Shown one piece after another: positions 36,763 to 45,750 of a stretch of DNA of 64,000 bases. Source of the DNA: JACMNW01 sp031406155 (GTDB lineage Bacteria > Pseudomonadota > Alphaproteobacteria > Rhodobacterales > Rhodobacteraceae); the NCBI GenBank assembly GCA_031406155.1, contig JANOGW010000057.1, positions 45,651 through 109,650 on the forward strand, read 5' to 3'. The notes under the pieces were generated by a model. It was not told where the DNA came from. It saw only the letters and a list, made by a program, of their open reading frames with translations, and made no database searches. The position numbers were made by a program, and so were the translations under genes. Position 1 is the first letter of the stretch, and every line of letters starts with the position of its first letter.

Positions 36763-37593
36763 ATGAAAGACGTTGTGTTTGGTGGTCTGACGGTGGGCAA
36801 CACCCGCCCGCTGCTGGTGATTGCCGGGCCCTGCCAGTTGGAAAGCTTGGGCCATGCGCAGCAGATCGTCGGGGCGATGGCGGACACGTGCAAGGCTGTG
36901 GGCGCGCAGTTTGTGTTCAAGGCCAGCTACGACAAGGCGAACCGCACCTCGCTCGGCGGCCGGCGTGGCATGGGGATGGCGGCGGGGCTGGCCGTTCTGG
37001 AAACCATCCGCGCCAGTGGCGTACCGGTGCTGACGGATGTGCACGATGCCGGGCAGGCACGTGAGGTCGGACGCGTGGTCGACGTGATCCAGATCCCTGC
37101 GTTTTTGTGCCGGCAAACCGATTTGTTGGTTGCGGCGGGCGAAAGCGGGGCGGTGGTCAATGTCAAGAAAGGCCAGTTTCTGGCCCCCTGGGACATGGCC
37201 AACGTCGCCGCCAAAGTCGCCTCGAGCGGCAACGAGCGTATCTTGCTGACCGAGCGCGGAGTCAGTTTTGGCTACAACACGCTGGTGACGGACATGCGCG
37301 GCCTGCCGATCATGATGCGCACCGGCTATCCAGTGATCATGGATGCGACCCATTCGGTGCAGCAACCCGGCGGGCTTGGCGGATCAAGCGGCGGTCAACG
37401 GGAATTCGCCCCCGTCATGGCGCGGGCGGCGGTGTCTCTGGGCGTCGCGGGCGTGTTCATCGAAACCCACGAAGACCCCGACAACGCGCCATCAGACGGG
37501 CCCAACATGATCCCGCTGTCGCAAATGCCAAGGCTGCTGCGCAGCCTGATGCAGTTCGACCGGCTGGCGAAGGCCGATCCGCTGCATGTCTGA
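36763..37593 (+). CDS. kdsA: 3-deoxy-8-phosphooctulonate synthase
   Basis: Condenses PEP with arabinose-5-phosphate to Kdo-8-phosphate. The 276-residue protein has VIAGPCQLES, FKASYDKANRTS, IQIPAFLCRQTDLLVAAG and DATHSVQQPGG, the full active-site set including the Cys of the metal-dependent class (GPCQLES). It follows the KpsE-like gene by 9 bp, which suits a Kdo-linked capsule. The ATG at 36763 has AAGGGG 6 bp upstream; a GTG at 36757 lacks that spacing. Confidence 0.95.
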   Translation: MKDVVFGGLTVGNTRPLLVIAGPCQLESLGHAQQIVGAMADTCKAVGAQFVFKASYDKANRTSLGGRRGMGMAAGLAVLETIRASGVPVLTDVHDAGQAREVGRVVDVIQIPAFLCRQTDLLVAAGESGAVVNVKKGQFLAPWDMANVAAKVASSGNERILLTERGVSFGYNTLVTDMRGLPIMMRTGYPVIMDATHSVQQPGGLGGSSGGQREFAPVMARAAVSLGVAGVFIETHEDPDNAPSDGPNMIPLSQMPRLLRSLMQFDRLAKADPLHV

Positions 37594-37616
37594 CCCCCCG
37601 CATGTCTGATCAGGGC

Positions 37617-38792
37617 TCAGGCCACCTGCCCCGCAGCCCAGCCCGATGACCATGCCCATTGAAAATTATAGCCGCCAAGCCAGCCAGTTACGTCGACAAC
37701 CTCGCCTATGAAATAAAGCCCGGGAACCGATTTCGACTGCATGCTGCGGGCCTCCAGCGCGTCGGTATCGACGCCGCCCAGCGTCACCTCGGCGGTGCGA
37801 TACCCTTCCGACCCGACAGGTGTCAGATGCCATCGATGAACGCGGCCCGCCACCTGCGCAAGGCTTGCACGCGACAGCTCGGCCATCGGCAGGGTGATGG
37901 CCAAGTCCGCCTCCAGATGGCGGGCAAGGCGGTCTGGCAGGATCCGGCCAAGGGCCGTGCGCAGCGCCATGCGGCCGTTGTCGGACTTGGCCGCCAGCAG
38001 CACGGTACCGGCATCCTGACCCTGCGCCAGATCAAGGGTGATTGTCTGGCCTTCGCGCCAGTAGCTGGAGATTTGCAGAATGGCAGGCCCCGACAATCCG
38101 CGATGGGTGAACAGCACCGCCTCATCGAAACCGGTCTTCGCGGTGCTGACGCGCCCCTTGACGGACAGGCCCGATAGCGGCGCCAGATGGACCAGTTCCT
38201 GGTCTGCAAAGGTCAGGGGCACAAGGGCAGGCCGTGTCTCGACAAGGGGCAGACCGAAGCTTTCCGCCACCTGATAGCCATAGCCGGTCGCCCCCATTTT
38301 CGGGATCGACTTGCCGCCGGTTGCCACGATGACCGATTGCGCCAGCACCATGCCGCGCGCGGTTTCCACCTGAAAACCGGATCTGTGCTGCGTCACCGGC
38401 CCCAGCGCACAGCCAAGCCACAAAAGCACATCGGCGCGCTGCATGTCCTTGGTTAGCATCTCAATGACCTGCATGGCAGACCCATCGCAAAACAACTGCC
38501 CCAGCGTCTTTTCATGCCAGCTGATACCCGCCGCATCCATCCGTTCAATGAAATCGAACTGGGTATACCGTTTCAGCGCCGACAGAGCGAAGCGCGGATT
38601 TCGGGATAGAAACCGGTCCGGCGCGATGCCGAGATTGGTGAAATTGCACCGCCCCCCGCCCGAGATGCGGATTTTTTCGCCCGGTGCCTTGGCATGATCG
38701 ACAATCAGCGCGCGGCGGCCACGACGGCCCACCTCGATTGCGGCCATCATGCCCGCAGCGCCTGCACCCAATATGATCACATCGACATTCAT
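37617..38792 (-). CDS. NAD(P)/FAD-dependent oxidoreductase (HI0933/BaiN-like)
   Basis: A 391-residue flavoprotein. The dinucleotide-binding start VIILGAGAAGMMAAIEVGRR, the GGGRCNFTN motif and the C-terminal FIGEVVDVTGWLGGYNFQWA are all signature blocks of the HI0933 family. The substrate is unknown for most members. It converges with kdsA and stands as a single gene between that and the SCO gene. Confidence 0.9.
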   Translation of the reverse strand: MNVDVIILGAGAAGMMAAIEVGRRGRRALIVDHAKAPGEKIRISGGGRCNFTNLGIAPDRFLSRNPRFALSALKRYTQFDFIERMDAAGISWHEKTLGQLFCDGSAMQVIEMLTKDMQRADVLLWLGCALGPVTQHRSGFQVETARGMVLAQSVIVATGGKSIPKMGATGYGYQVAESFGLPLVETRPALVPLTFADQELVHLAPLSGLSVKGRVSTAKTGFDEAVLFTHRGLSGPAILQISSYWREGQTITLDLAQGQDAGTVLLAAKSDNGRMALRTALGRILPDRLARHLEADLAITLPMAELSRASLAQVAGRVHRWHLTPVGSEGYRTAEVTLGGVDTDALEARSMQSKSVPGLYFIGEVVDVTGWLGGYNFQWAWSSGWAAGQVA

Positions 38793-38834
38793 GCGCGTGT
38801 CGTAGCCTGCCTGCGCGCCGGCGGCAACGCTGGC

Positions 38835-39464
38835 CTAACCCTGCTGCGCGTAGCCTGCGATCATGTCGACCACCCGGTCAGTTGACAGAATGGGCGGAAT
38901 GACGGTCAAGAAGCCGCCGCTCGCATCCAGCAGATACAAAAAGCTGCCATGCGCATAGACCGGCCCGAACTTCGGGTCCTCGAACACAAGGCTGCTTTCG
39001 ATGGAAAACGCCTTGTAGGCCACATTCAGCGCGGTTGCATCACCGGTCAGCCCGACGAACCCCGGTCCGTATTTTGCAAGCGCCGGACCAAGGGCTTCAA
39101 CCGTGTCGCGCACGGGATCGACCGTGATCATCACCGGCGTCACGGCGATACCGCGCGCTGCAAGGACCACCTCAACCTCGGCCATTTGTGGCAGTGCCGC
39201 TGAACATATTTCTTGGCAACTGGCATAGCCGAAGAACAGCAGTTGCAGGTTGCCCTTCGGATCGGCTTCGGTGCGCGGCGCGCCATGCTGGTCGATCAAC
39301 GCGAAAGGGCCGCCAAGATCGAACGGCAAGGGCACCCCTGCGGGCGCTGTCGCGCCGTCATGCGCAGTTGCACCGACCGGGGATTTGTGGACCTTGCCGT
39401 CGTGGGCGAGGGCTTGCGTGGCTATACCCATCGCCACCGCAAGAATCGCGCCGTTCCTGATCAA
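38835..39464 (-). CDS. SCO1/SenC-family copper-handling protein
   Basis: A 209-residue periplasmic thioredoxin-fold protein. The signal peptide IRNGAILAVAMGIATQALA precedes the copper-binding CxxxC as SCQEIC in FFGYASCQEICSAALP and the conserved His in VYAHGSFLYLL. It likely assembles the CuA centre of a cytochrome oxidase or serves in thiol redox. The start is taken as TTG at 39464, which overlaps the upstream stop (TTGA) with AAGGAA before it; no ATG gives a full signal peptide. Confidence 0.85.
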   Translation of the reverse strand: MIRNGAILAVAMGIATQALAHDGKVHKSPVGATAHDGATAPAGVPLPFDLGGPFALIDQHGAPRTEADPKGNLQLLFFGYASCQEICSAALPQMAEVEVVLAARGIAVTPVMITVDPVRDTVEALGPALAKYGPGFVGLTGDATALNVAYKAFSIESSLVFEDPKFGPVYAHGSFLYLLDASGGFLTVIPPILSTDRVVDMIAGYAQQG

Positions 39465-40042
39465 GGAAACAGTTCCTTGATGAACGCGGCATCGGTATCC
39501 AGCCCGAGGCCCAGATATCCGGTCGCCGCCAATTCGGCATTGACGCGAGCGTCGCGGCGAAACCAAGGCTCCTTGCCGGTGCTGTCTGGATTGGCGGCCT
39601 GCCAGTCTTTGGTCCATTTGTTCGCCTTGACCCAGTCCACAGCACCAACTGCACGAACTTTCTGCAACTGATAGATGTTGGTGGCACCCTTGATATCGGG
39701 ATCATTGATCATCAGCCCGTCAACCTCAACCTGCTGGCCGCAGAAGGGCAGCAGTTCATTCGCGGCCCCTGAAAACACCGGCTGGTTGTTCTTGTTGGGA
39801 TAGACCAGCACGTTGTCCACACTGCGCACAAGGCCAAGCTGGCGCTTGCCTGCACCGCAATCGGCAGGGCAATCACCGGTTATCTCGCACAAGATATCAA
39901 CCACCTTGGCTTCGAACCGGGCGGGTTGTTCGGCATACAGGTTCCACGTGGCCGCTTCAGAACCGGCCGAAAAATCCTGCCCCACACAGATTTGGGGTAC
40001 GCCAAGCATACAGGTCACCATCAACGATCGGCAGATGGTCAT
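39461..40042 (-). CDS. Cys-rich periplasmic protein, family unknown
   Basis: A 193-residue protein with a signal peptide and a cysteine set C52, C58, C62 (LCEITGDCPADCGAGKRQLG) plus C101 (LPFCGQQVEVDG). The spacing suggests a metal or disulfide site. It lies between a second Cys/His protein and SCO, so a role in copper or cofactor insertion is plausible but unproven. The ATG at 40042 has GAAGG upstream; an ATG at 40060 overlaps the previous stop. Confidence 0.65.
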   Translation of the reverse strand: MTICRSLMVTCMLGVPQICVGQDFSAGSEAATWNLYAEQPARFEAKVVDILCEITGDCPADCGAGKRQLGLVRSVDNVLVYPNKNNQPVFSGAANELLPFCGQQVEVDGLMINDPDIKGATNIYQLQKVRAVGAVDWVKANKWTKDWQAANPDSTGKEPWFRRDARVNAELAATGYLGLGLDTDAAFIKELFP

Positions 40043-40056
40043 GGTGCTGCTTCCCT

Positions 40057-40518
40057 TCATTTCGGCGCTGGAATGGCAAAGTCGGGGACAACGCCGTAAT
40101 CTGCATGGGTCATCCGCGTGATGCCTTCGTTGCTGATGATCTTCGAGACGACGATGTAATTCAGCCCGTCGCGCTTGTACAACATGCCGTCCGCAGTCAC
40201 GGTATCGGTAGCCAGCGAAAGCTGTGTGTCGCCCCCGTTCGAGGTGTCGTCGGCCTCGATCTTCAGGACCATGTACACCTGACCATCTTCCCCCAGCAAG
40301 CCAACCGGAACGCCCCCCGCCGAACACCACATCGCACAGGTGTGATGCGCCGATCCGACTGTCGCGTCGGGCCCGCCCATGACGCCGGAAAAGTAGCACC
40401 AGGTATCGATGAATTCACCGGTAATCGTGACGCGTTCGCCCTCTGCCGCCGCAGATGCCGAAAACGGTAAGGCCGCCAGAAGTATCGATGAAAGCAGCCG
40501 GGCGCGTTTCGATCTCAT
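40057..40518 (-). CDS. Cys/His-rich periplasmic protein, family unknown
   Basis: A 153-residue exported protein with a signal peptide (MRSKRARLLSSILLAALPFS). A compact site is formed by C41 (FIDTWCYFSG), H58, H59, C61 and C65 (HHTCAMWCSAGGVPVGLL); the CAxxC-x3-GxPVGLL pattern recurs in many bacterial secreted proteins of unknown role. It is first of the three-gene leftward set ending in SCO. The start at 40518 gives a proper signal peptide. Confidence 0.7.
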   Translation of the reverse strand: MRSKRARLLSSILLAALPFSASAAAEGERVTITGEFIDTWCYFSGVMGGPDATVGSAHHTCAMWCSAGGVPVGLLGEDGQVYMVLKIEADDTSNGGDTQLSLATDTVTADGMLYKRDGLNYIVVSKIISNEGITRMTHADYGVVPDFAIPAPK

Positions 40519-40696
40519 CTCATGCTCCTTAATTCTGAAGCCATCATACGCGGGATTGATTGAATGGGCAGTCACAAGGTGTTTATCGAAGCGCGTGGCG
40601 GGCGGCTCCCGTTCTGCTTGGTTCTGGCACTGTGCCAGATTGAACGAAAAGGCACTTGCAGGGCAGGTGGCGCTTCGCTACACACCCGCCCACAGT

Positions 40697-40771
40697 TGGG
40701 GCGTCGCCAAGCGGTAAGGCATCGGTTTTTGGTACCGACATTCGGAGGTTCGATCCCTCCCGCCCCAGCCA
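40697..40771 (+). tRNA. tRNA-Gln (anticodon TTG)
   Basis: Acceptor TGGGGCG (40697-40703) pairs with CGCCCCA (40761-40767). The anticodon stem TCGGT/ACCGA encloses TTTTGGT, giving TTG; the T-arm GGAGG-TTCGATC-CCTCC is intact and CCA is encoded. Confidence 0.97.
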
Positions 40772-40802
40772 TAACTTTCCTCACCAGGTCAGTCGCAGCC
40801 CG

Positions 40803-41651
40803 TCAAAGCGCCGTATCCCAGCCGTTGCGGATATGCGCAAAGCCTTCGCGGTAAACCGCCTCCGGGCTTTCGGCAAAATCACGCCAGACCTTGGTCGCGG
40901 CGGCCAGCGCGGGCAGCCCCCGACCGAACGCCTCGATGGTCAGCCAGCCGTCATAGTGTGAGGCGCGTATGGCCCTGAACGTCTGTTCCCAGGGGATATT
41001 GCCGCGCCCCGGCACACCCCGGTCATTTTCCGAGATATGCACATGCGCGATATTGCGCAGGTTATCGGTGAAAGCTGCAATCGGATCGGCTTCTTCGATA
41101 TTGCAGTGAAATGTGTCGTACATGGCCCGGATATTGGGATGTCCGATCGCATCCACATGCGCGCAAAGGTCGGACATCGTGTTCACCAGATAACATTCGA
41201 ACCGGTTGAGCGCCTCCAGCCCGATCGTGACCCCGCGCTTGCCCGCGTGATCACCAATCGCCCGCTGGGACGCGATCGAACGGGCAATCTCGTCCGCCGA
41301 TGGCCCCGTGCCGGTGAAATGGCCAAGGGTGGAATGCAACGGCCCCGACAGCGTGACAGCCCCCAGCGCCTGCGCGCAATCGATCACGTGACGCATATGG
41401 GCAATGCCTGCGGCGCGTGCAGCACCGTCGCCGATCAGGTTCATCGCGGGATCCCCCATCGCGGCCACGGCGGTGCGCGCAAGGCCAATCCGATCCAGCA
41501 GACCGCCCAGTCTTGCATAGTGATCCGGGTCGCCCTCGAAAACCGGCACTTCGACGCCGTCAAAGCCAGTGGCCTTGATATCGCGCAACAAGGTTTCATG
41601 CTCGTGGGTCACATGGGTGGTCCACAAGAACATGCACATGCCAATCCGCAT
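40803..41651 (-). CDS. TIM-barrel sugar epimerase/isomerase (tagatose-3-epimerase-like)
   Basis: A 282-residue barrel of the xylose-isomerase-like superfamily. The metal-site residues are visible: Glu in GLEALNRFECY, Asp in MYDTFHCNIEEADP, His in VHISENDRG and Glu in LTIEAFGRG, as in ketose 3-epimerases. The active-site set is complete. It diverges from the epimerase at 41986 across the operator region, so both probably respond to the same regulator. The exact sugar is unknown. Confidence 0.85.
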   Translation of the reverse strand: MRIGMCMFLWTTHVTHEHETLLRDIKATGFDGVEVPVFEGDPDHYARLGGLLDRIGLARTAVAAMGDPAMNLIGDGAARAAGIAHMRHVIDCAQALGAVTLSGPLHSTLGHFTGTGPSADEIARSIASQRAIGDHAGKRGVTIGLEALNRFECYLVNTMSDLCAHVDAIGHPNIRAMYDTFHCNIEEADPIAAFTDNLRNIAHVHISENDRGVPGRGNIPWEQTFRAIRASHYDGWLTIEAFGRGLPALAAATKVWRDFAESPEAVYREGFAHIRNGWDTAL

Positions 41652-41742
41652 CGACCTAGCCCCCTTGTTCCATTTCGACGGTCACACACCCGCACGGGCC
41701 GCGTTTGCCCGATGGTTGACGGGAACCGAAGGCGCGTCAAGC

Positions 41743-41753
41743 TGGTATTACCA
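41743..41753. promoter_or_regulatory. Operator site 1a (TGGTATTACCA)
   Basis: A perfect 11-bp palindrome with the TGGT-N3-ACCA core used by FadR-subfamily GntR regulators. The same 11-mer recurs at 51389-51399. It sits 92 bp upstream of the leftward epimerase. Confidence 0.7.
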
Positions 41754-41903
41754 AATCCACCCAAGAACAGATTGGCGCACAAGGCAACCACAGCAGTCAA
41801 TAAGTGTATTTATCACTTTTAATAACATCTTACAGTATCATGAGGCCGCACATCTTCGCTTCTTGCGCCAGTGATGGGTTTGCGATAACTGTTATCTTTG
41901 GCA

Positions 41904-41920
41904 ATCTGGTCCAACCAGAT
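41904..41920. promoter_or_regulatory. Operator site 1b (ATCTGGTCCAACCAGAT)
   Basis: A perfect 17-bp inverted repeat whose core CTGGTCCAACCAG is identical to that at 51567-51579. It lies 66 bp before the rightward epimerase ATG. Confidence 0.75.
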
Positions 41921-41985
41921 TTCAGCAACCGGGAAACCTGCCTGACCCGACGCCGGAACAGGTACGCACAGCAAAGGGGGACAAC

Positions 41986-42873
41986 ATGCATCTTTCAACC
42001 CACAACTGGATGCGGGCCGAACCGCTGGAGGTCACGCTGCGGCGGATCAAGAAATATGGCTACGAGAGCATCGAGATTTCCGGCGAGCCCGCGCAGTACA
42101 AAGTCAAGGAAACCCGCGCCCTGCTGAAAGAGCATGGCATTCGCTGCTGGGGAGCGGTGACGCTGACACTGGGCGAGCGCAACCTTGCCGCCAAAGACGA
42201 AGGCCAGCGTGCAAGGTCGGTCGATTACGTGAAATCCGTGCTCACCATGGTGTCGGAACTGGAGGGGCAGATCTTGACCCTCGTGCCCGCCACGGTGGGC
42301 AAGGTGGTGCCCGATGCGACCGAGGAAGAAGAATGGAAATGGGTGGTCGATGCCACCAAGGAATGCTTTGCGCATGCCCAAAAGGTCGGCGTCAAGGTTG
42401 CCATCGAACCCCTGAACCGGTTCGAGACATATTTCTTCAACCGCGCGGCACAGGCGCTGGCGCTTGCAGATGCGGTGCATCCCGAGTGTGGCGTCTGCCT
42501 TGATGCCTATCACCTGAACATGGAAGAGGCGAACATCCACGATGCGATCCGGCTGGCGGGCAAACGCCTGTTCGATTTCCATGTCGCCGACAACAACCGC
42601 TTTGCGGCGGGTCTGGGTCATCTGGACTGGAAGGCCATCGTCGCCACGCTGCGCAGCATTGGCTATGACGGCGCGCTGACCAACGAATTCGTGGCCCCCG
42701 TCGATCGCACGCCCGCCACGATGTACCCTGACATGGTGGAACGCAATCCGGTCGACATCTCGCCCGAGCAGTTGAAGTTCATCCAGGATCACGGCTCATC
42801 CGTGCTGACCGAAAAGTTCTACGATGGTCAGATGCGGATCACCGCTGAAACCCTGTTGCCCCTTATCAAATAG
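41986..42873 (+). CDS. Sugar phosphate isomerase/epimerase-type TIM-barrel protein
   Basis: A 295-residue barrel with the same metal-site pattern: Glu in AIEPLNRFETYFF, Asp in VCLDAYHLNMEEANI, His in DFHVADNNR and Glu in LTNEFVAPVD. It is clearly a distant relative of the epimerase at 40803. It leads an operon with the dehydratase, gntR and dehydrogenase genes (gaps 34, 4 and 10 bp). AAAGGGG precedes the ATG. Substrate unknown. Confidence 0.85.
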   Translation: MHLSTHNWMRAEPLEVTLRRIKKYGYESIEISGEPAQYKVKETRALLKEHGIRCWGAVTLTLGERNLAAKDEGQRARSVDYVKSVLTMVSELEGQILTLVPATVGKVVPDATEEEEWKWVVDATKECFAHAQKVGVKVAIEPLNRFETYFFNRAAQALALADAVHPECGVCLDAYHLNMEEANIHDAIRLAGKRLFDFHVADNNRFAAGLGHLDWKAIVATLRSIGYDGALTNEFVAPVDRTPATMYPDMVERNPVDISPEQLKFIQDHGSSVLTEKFYDGQMRITAETLLPLIK

Positions 42874-42907
42874 CGCCGCGGCCCCGGCGACATCATCGGA
42901 GAGCGCG

Positions 42908-44077
42908 ATGCGCATCAAAAGCGTCGAGGCCTGGTGGGTCTCGATCCCCATCGAAACAGCCCGCCAGCACCGCAGCGACTTCGGCACGCTGACCACATTT
43001 GATGCTGCGATCCTGCGGATTGAAACCGATGACGGTCTGGTCGGCTGGGGAGAGGGCAAGAATGCAGCGGGCAGTTCCGGGCAGTACGGCGCACTGGTGC
43101 ATCTGCTGAACCACGAGGTGGCGCCGCAACTGATCGGCCGCAACGCAGGCGATATCACCGCGATCTGGGAGGCGCTTTACAATGGCAGCCGTGCCGGGCA
43201 AGCGGCGCGGGCCGGTCATGCCATGCCACAGATCGCGCGGCGCGGCCTGACCGTGGCCGCAATCAGTGCCGTCGATATCGCGCTGTGGGATATCTTGGGC
43301 AAGCATCTGGGCCAACCGGTCTGGCAACTGCTGGGCGGGCGAAAGGCCGACCGCCTGCCCGCCTATGCCTCGGGTGGCTGGGCCAATGCAGCCGAGATCG
43401 GCGCGCAATTGCAATCCTACATCGATATCGGCGGTTTTCGTGCCGTGAAAATGCGCGTGGGGTCAATGGATGGTGCGGTCCATGTGTCGGCAGCACGGGT
43501 ACGGGCGGCGCGAGCCGCCCTTGGGCCGGACATCGAAATTGCGGTCGATGCACATGGCACCTATACGGTGGGCGAAGCCAAACGCTTTGCGCATCTGGTG
43601 CGCGATTGCGATCTTGCGTGGTTCGAGGAACCGGTGATTGCCGACGACAAGCCCGGCATGGCCGACGTGCGCGCGGCCGCCTGCATGCCCATCGCGGCGG
43701 GCGAATCCGAGGCGACGCGCTTTGCTTTTCGCGATCTGGCGATGGGGGCCTGCGTCGACATTTTTCAACCCGATCCCGCGTTTTGCGGTGGCATCACCGA
43801 AACGCTGCGGATCGCAAGCCTTGCCTCGACGTTCAATCTGCGCTTTGCGCCGCATCTGTGGGCCGGCGCGCCTTGCTTTTTTGCGGGCCTGCATCTTTGC
43901 GCGGCTGCCCCTGCCAGCTTTACCGTAGAATACTCCTGCGGTGCCAACCCAATGATCCACGACCTGATCGAGGGCACGGTCGCCGCATCCGACGGCATGG
44001 TCGCAATCCCCGATGGTCCGGGCCTTGGCTTTTCGATATCAGAACCTTTCCTGCGCGCGCACACAAGGAATAGTTGA
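42908..44077 (+). CDS. Enolase-superfamily (mandelate racemase-type) sugar-acid dehydratase
   Basis: A 389-residue enzyme. The N-terminal capping domain is followed by the barrel with the base strand VKMRVGSMD, metal ligands in IAVDAHGTY, AWFEEPVIAD and AAGESEATR, and the catalytic dyad Asp (FQPDPAFCGG) and His (APHLWAGAP). These are the marks of the mandelate-racemase subgroup, whose bacterial members mostly dehydrate aldonic or uronic sugar acids. The exact acid is not decidable here. The ATG at 42908 follows GGAGAG. Confidence 0.85.
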   Translation: MRIKSVEAWWVSIPIETARQHRSDFGTLTTFDAAILRIETDDGLVGWGEGKNAAGSSGQYGALVHLLNHEVAPQLIGRNAGDITAIWEALYNGSRAGQAARAGHAMPQIARRGLTVAAISAVDIALWDILGKHLGQPVWQLLGGRKADRLPAYASGGWANAAEIGAQLQSYIDIGGFRAVKMRVGSMDGAVHVSAARVRAARAALGPDIEIAVDAHGTYTVGEAKRFAHLVRDCDLAWFEEPVIADDKPGMADVRAAACMPIAAGESEATRFAFRDLAMGACVDIFQPDPAFCGGITETLRIASLASTFNLRFAPHLWAGAPCFFAGLHLCAAAPASFTVEYSCGANPMIHDLIEGTVAASDGMVAIPDGPGLGFSISEPFLRAHTRNS

Positions 44078-44081
44078 TCGC

Positions 44082-44768
44082 ATGTCCGAAAAGAACCTGC
44101 TGCCTGAACTGGCGGCTTTCCTTTACACCTCGTTCAACGAGGCCAGCGGCCGCACACCGTCAGAGCGTGAACTGGCCGAACATTTTTCCGTCAGCCGCGG
44201 CCAGATCCGCGAAACGCTGGCCATTCTGGAGGCGATGCAGATCGTGGAACGGCGCGCGAAATCGGGGATATTCCTGACCACGCGGACGGCATCGGTCGAG
44301 GCGCTGGCGCTGTTTGCCAAGGCGGGCCTGCCGCTGGACCCGGTTCAGATCTACGAAGCGGTGGAATTGCGCAAAATCCATGAAATCAAGGCCGCCGAAC
44401 TGGCCAGCCTGCGCGCTACGGAGGAAAACTTTGACCGCCTGCGCGACATCCTTGGCCGATCCGAGCGGCGACTCGCGGCAGGGGAACCGCTTGCCGAGGA
44501 GGATCGCGATTTTCACCTTGAAATCGTCCGCGCCACCCAGAATACCGTGTTTTTCAGGGTTTGCAGCGTTTACTACGCGATGGGCGAGCGCCGCCTGCCG
44601 ATCTATTTCGCCGATCCCGAACGCGGAAAACGCAGCCATGCCGAGCATTTGCAGATCTTTGACGCTATGCACAAGCGCGATGCGAACTTGTCGCAGGCGT
44701 TGATGAGCACCCATCTTCAGGGTGTCGAAGGCTATTGGAAGGGTTTGATTACCGGGCATAAATCCTGA
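44082..44768 (+). CDS. GntR-family regulator, FadR subfamily (FCD domain)
   Basis: A 228-residue regulator. The winged-helix start TPSERELAEHFSVSRGQIRE is followed by an FCD effector domain (about 85-215) with the metal-site pattern DRDFHLEIV and later His-rich helices. FadR-type proteins bind TGGT-N3-ACCA palindromes, which is just what stands in front of both operons, so it is the likely local repressor. AAGGAA precedes the ATG by about 12 bp. It is inside the sugar operon it probably controls. Confidence 0.88.
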   Translation: MSEKNLLPELAAFLYTSFNEASGRTPSERELAEHFSVSRGQIRETLAILEAMQIVERRAKSGIFLTTRTASVEALALFAKAGLPLDPVQIYEAVELRKIHEIKAAELASLRATEENFDRLRDILGRSERRLAAGEPLAEEDRDFHLEIVRATQNTVFFRVCSVYYAMGERRLPIYFADPERGKRSHAEHLQIFDAMHKRDANLSQALMSTHLQGVEGYWKGLITGHKS

Positions 44769-44778
44769 AAGGCATGCG

Positions 44779-45750
44779 ATGGCGCAGATCTTTTCCACCC
44801 ATCCGCTGCATCCGGACGTCACCGCGCGGCTGATGGCAGCAGGCGCGTACCGCGTTGCCACTGCGCCGACGGCGGCGGCTATCATGGCCGAGGGTCTGGC
44901 GGCTGCGGTTCTGATCGTACGCGCGCCCGTTCCGCCGGAGTATTTTGCGCAGGCGAAAGGATTGCGCGCAGCCGTGCGCCACGGTGCAGGGCTGGACATG
45001 ATCCCGGTGGAGGTTGCGACCAAAGCAGGTGTTCTGGTGGCCAATGTGCCGGGTGCCAATGCCGCGACCGTGGCCGAGCATGTGATCTTTGCTGCGATCG
45101 GCCTGTTGCGGCAGTTTCGCGCGATGGATGCGGCCCTGCGGCAGACCGGCTGGGCTGCGGCGCGGGCGTATTCCGACCTTGGCGGCGAACTGTCAGGGCG
45201 GCGGCTGGGGATTTTCGGGTTCGGCAACATCGGCCGGGCGCTGCACCGCATTGCCCTTGGCTTTGACATGCAGGTTGCGGCCACCACGCGGCGCACCGAT
45301 ACGCTGCCCGCTGGTGTGCAAGCGCTTGGCCTTGACGATCTGGCCGCCACGTCTGACGTGCTGGTGCTGTGCTGCCCGCTGACGGATGAAACGCGGGGCG
45401 CGATCAGTGCCGCGCGCATAGCGATGATGAAGCCCGGTGCCGTGCTGATCAACGTCTCACGGGGCCCGATTGTCGACACCGACGCGCTGGTTGCGGCCCT
45501 TCGGTTGCGCAAGATTGCCGGGGCGGCGCTGGATGTGTTCGACACCCAGCCCTTGCCCGCGACCAGCCCGCTTTGGGCGCTGGACAACGTGATCCTGACG
45601 CCGCATATGGCCGGCATCACCGCCGACAGCATGCTGCGGATGGGAAACGGTGCCGCGGATGAGACCTTGCGCATTCTGGCGGGTAACCTGCCGGTGAATT
45701 TCTGCAACCCAAAGGTTGAACCGGCCTATCGCGCGCGGTTTCCGGCCTGA
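44779..45750 (+). CDS. D-isomer-specific 2-hydroxyacid dehydrogenase
   Basis: A 323-residue NAD(P)-dependent enzyme. Rossmann motif GIFGFGNIGRAL, catalytic Arg in LINVSRGPIVD, Glu/Asp in ALDVFDTQPL and His in LTPHMAGIT are all in place. It lies 10 bp after gntR, last in the operon, and its end overlaps the end of the convergent ABC ATPase gene by 25 bp. In a sugar-acid pathway it would reduce or oxidise a 2-keto acid intermediate. Confidence 0.9.
   Translation: MAQIFSTHPLHPDVTARLMAAGAYRVATAPTAAAIMAEGLAAAVLIVRAPVPPEYFAQAKGLRAAVRHGAGLDMIPVEVATKAGVLVANVPGANAATVAEHVIFAAIGLLRQFRAMDAALRQTGWAAARAYSDLGGELSGRRLGIFGFGNIGRALHRIALGFDMQVAATTRRTDTLPAGVQALGLDDLAATSDVLVLCCPLTDETRGAISAARIAMMKPGAVLINVSRGPIVDTDALVAALRLRKIAGAALDVFDTQPLPATSPLWALDNVILTPHMAGITADSMLRMGNGAADETLRILAGNLPVNFCNPKVEPAYRARFPA

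Larger units (their letters stand above)
41652..41985. promoter_or_regulatory. Divergent promoter region of the epimerase genes
   Basis: No gene is present in these 334 bp. They contain two TGGT-type palindromes (41743-41753 and 41904-41920), the palindrome GATAAC-T-GTTATC (41884-41896) and AT-rich stretches suited to promoters for both directions. Confidence 0.6.
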
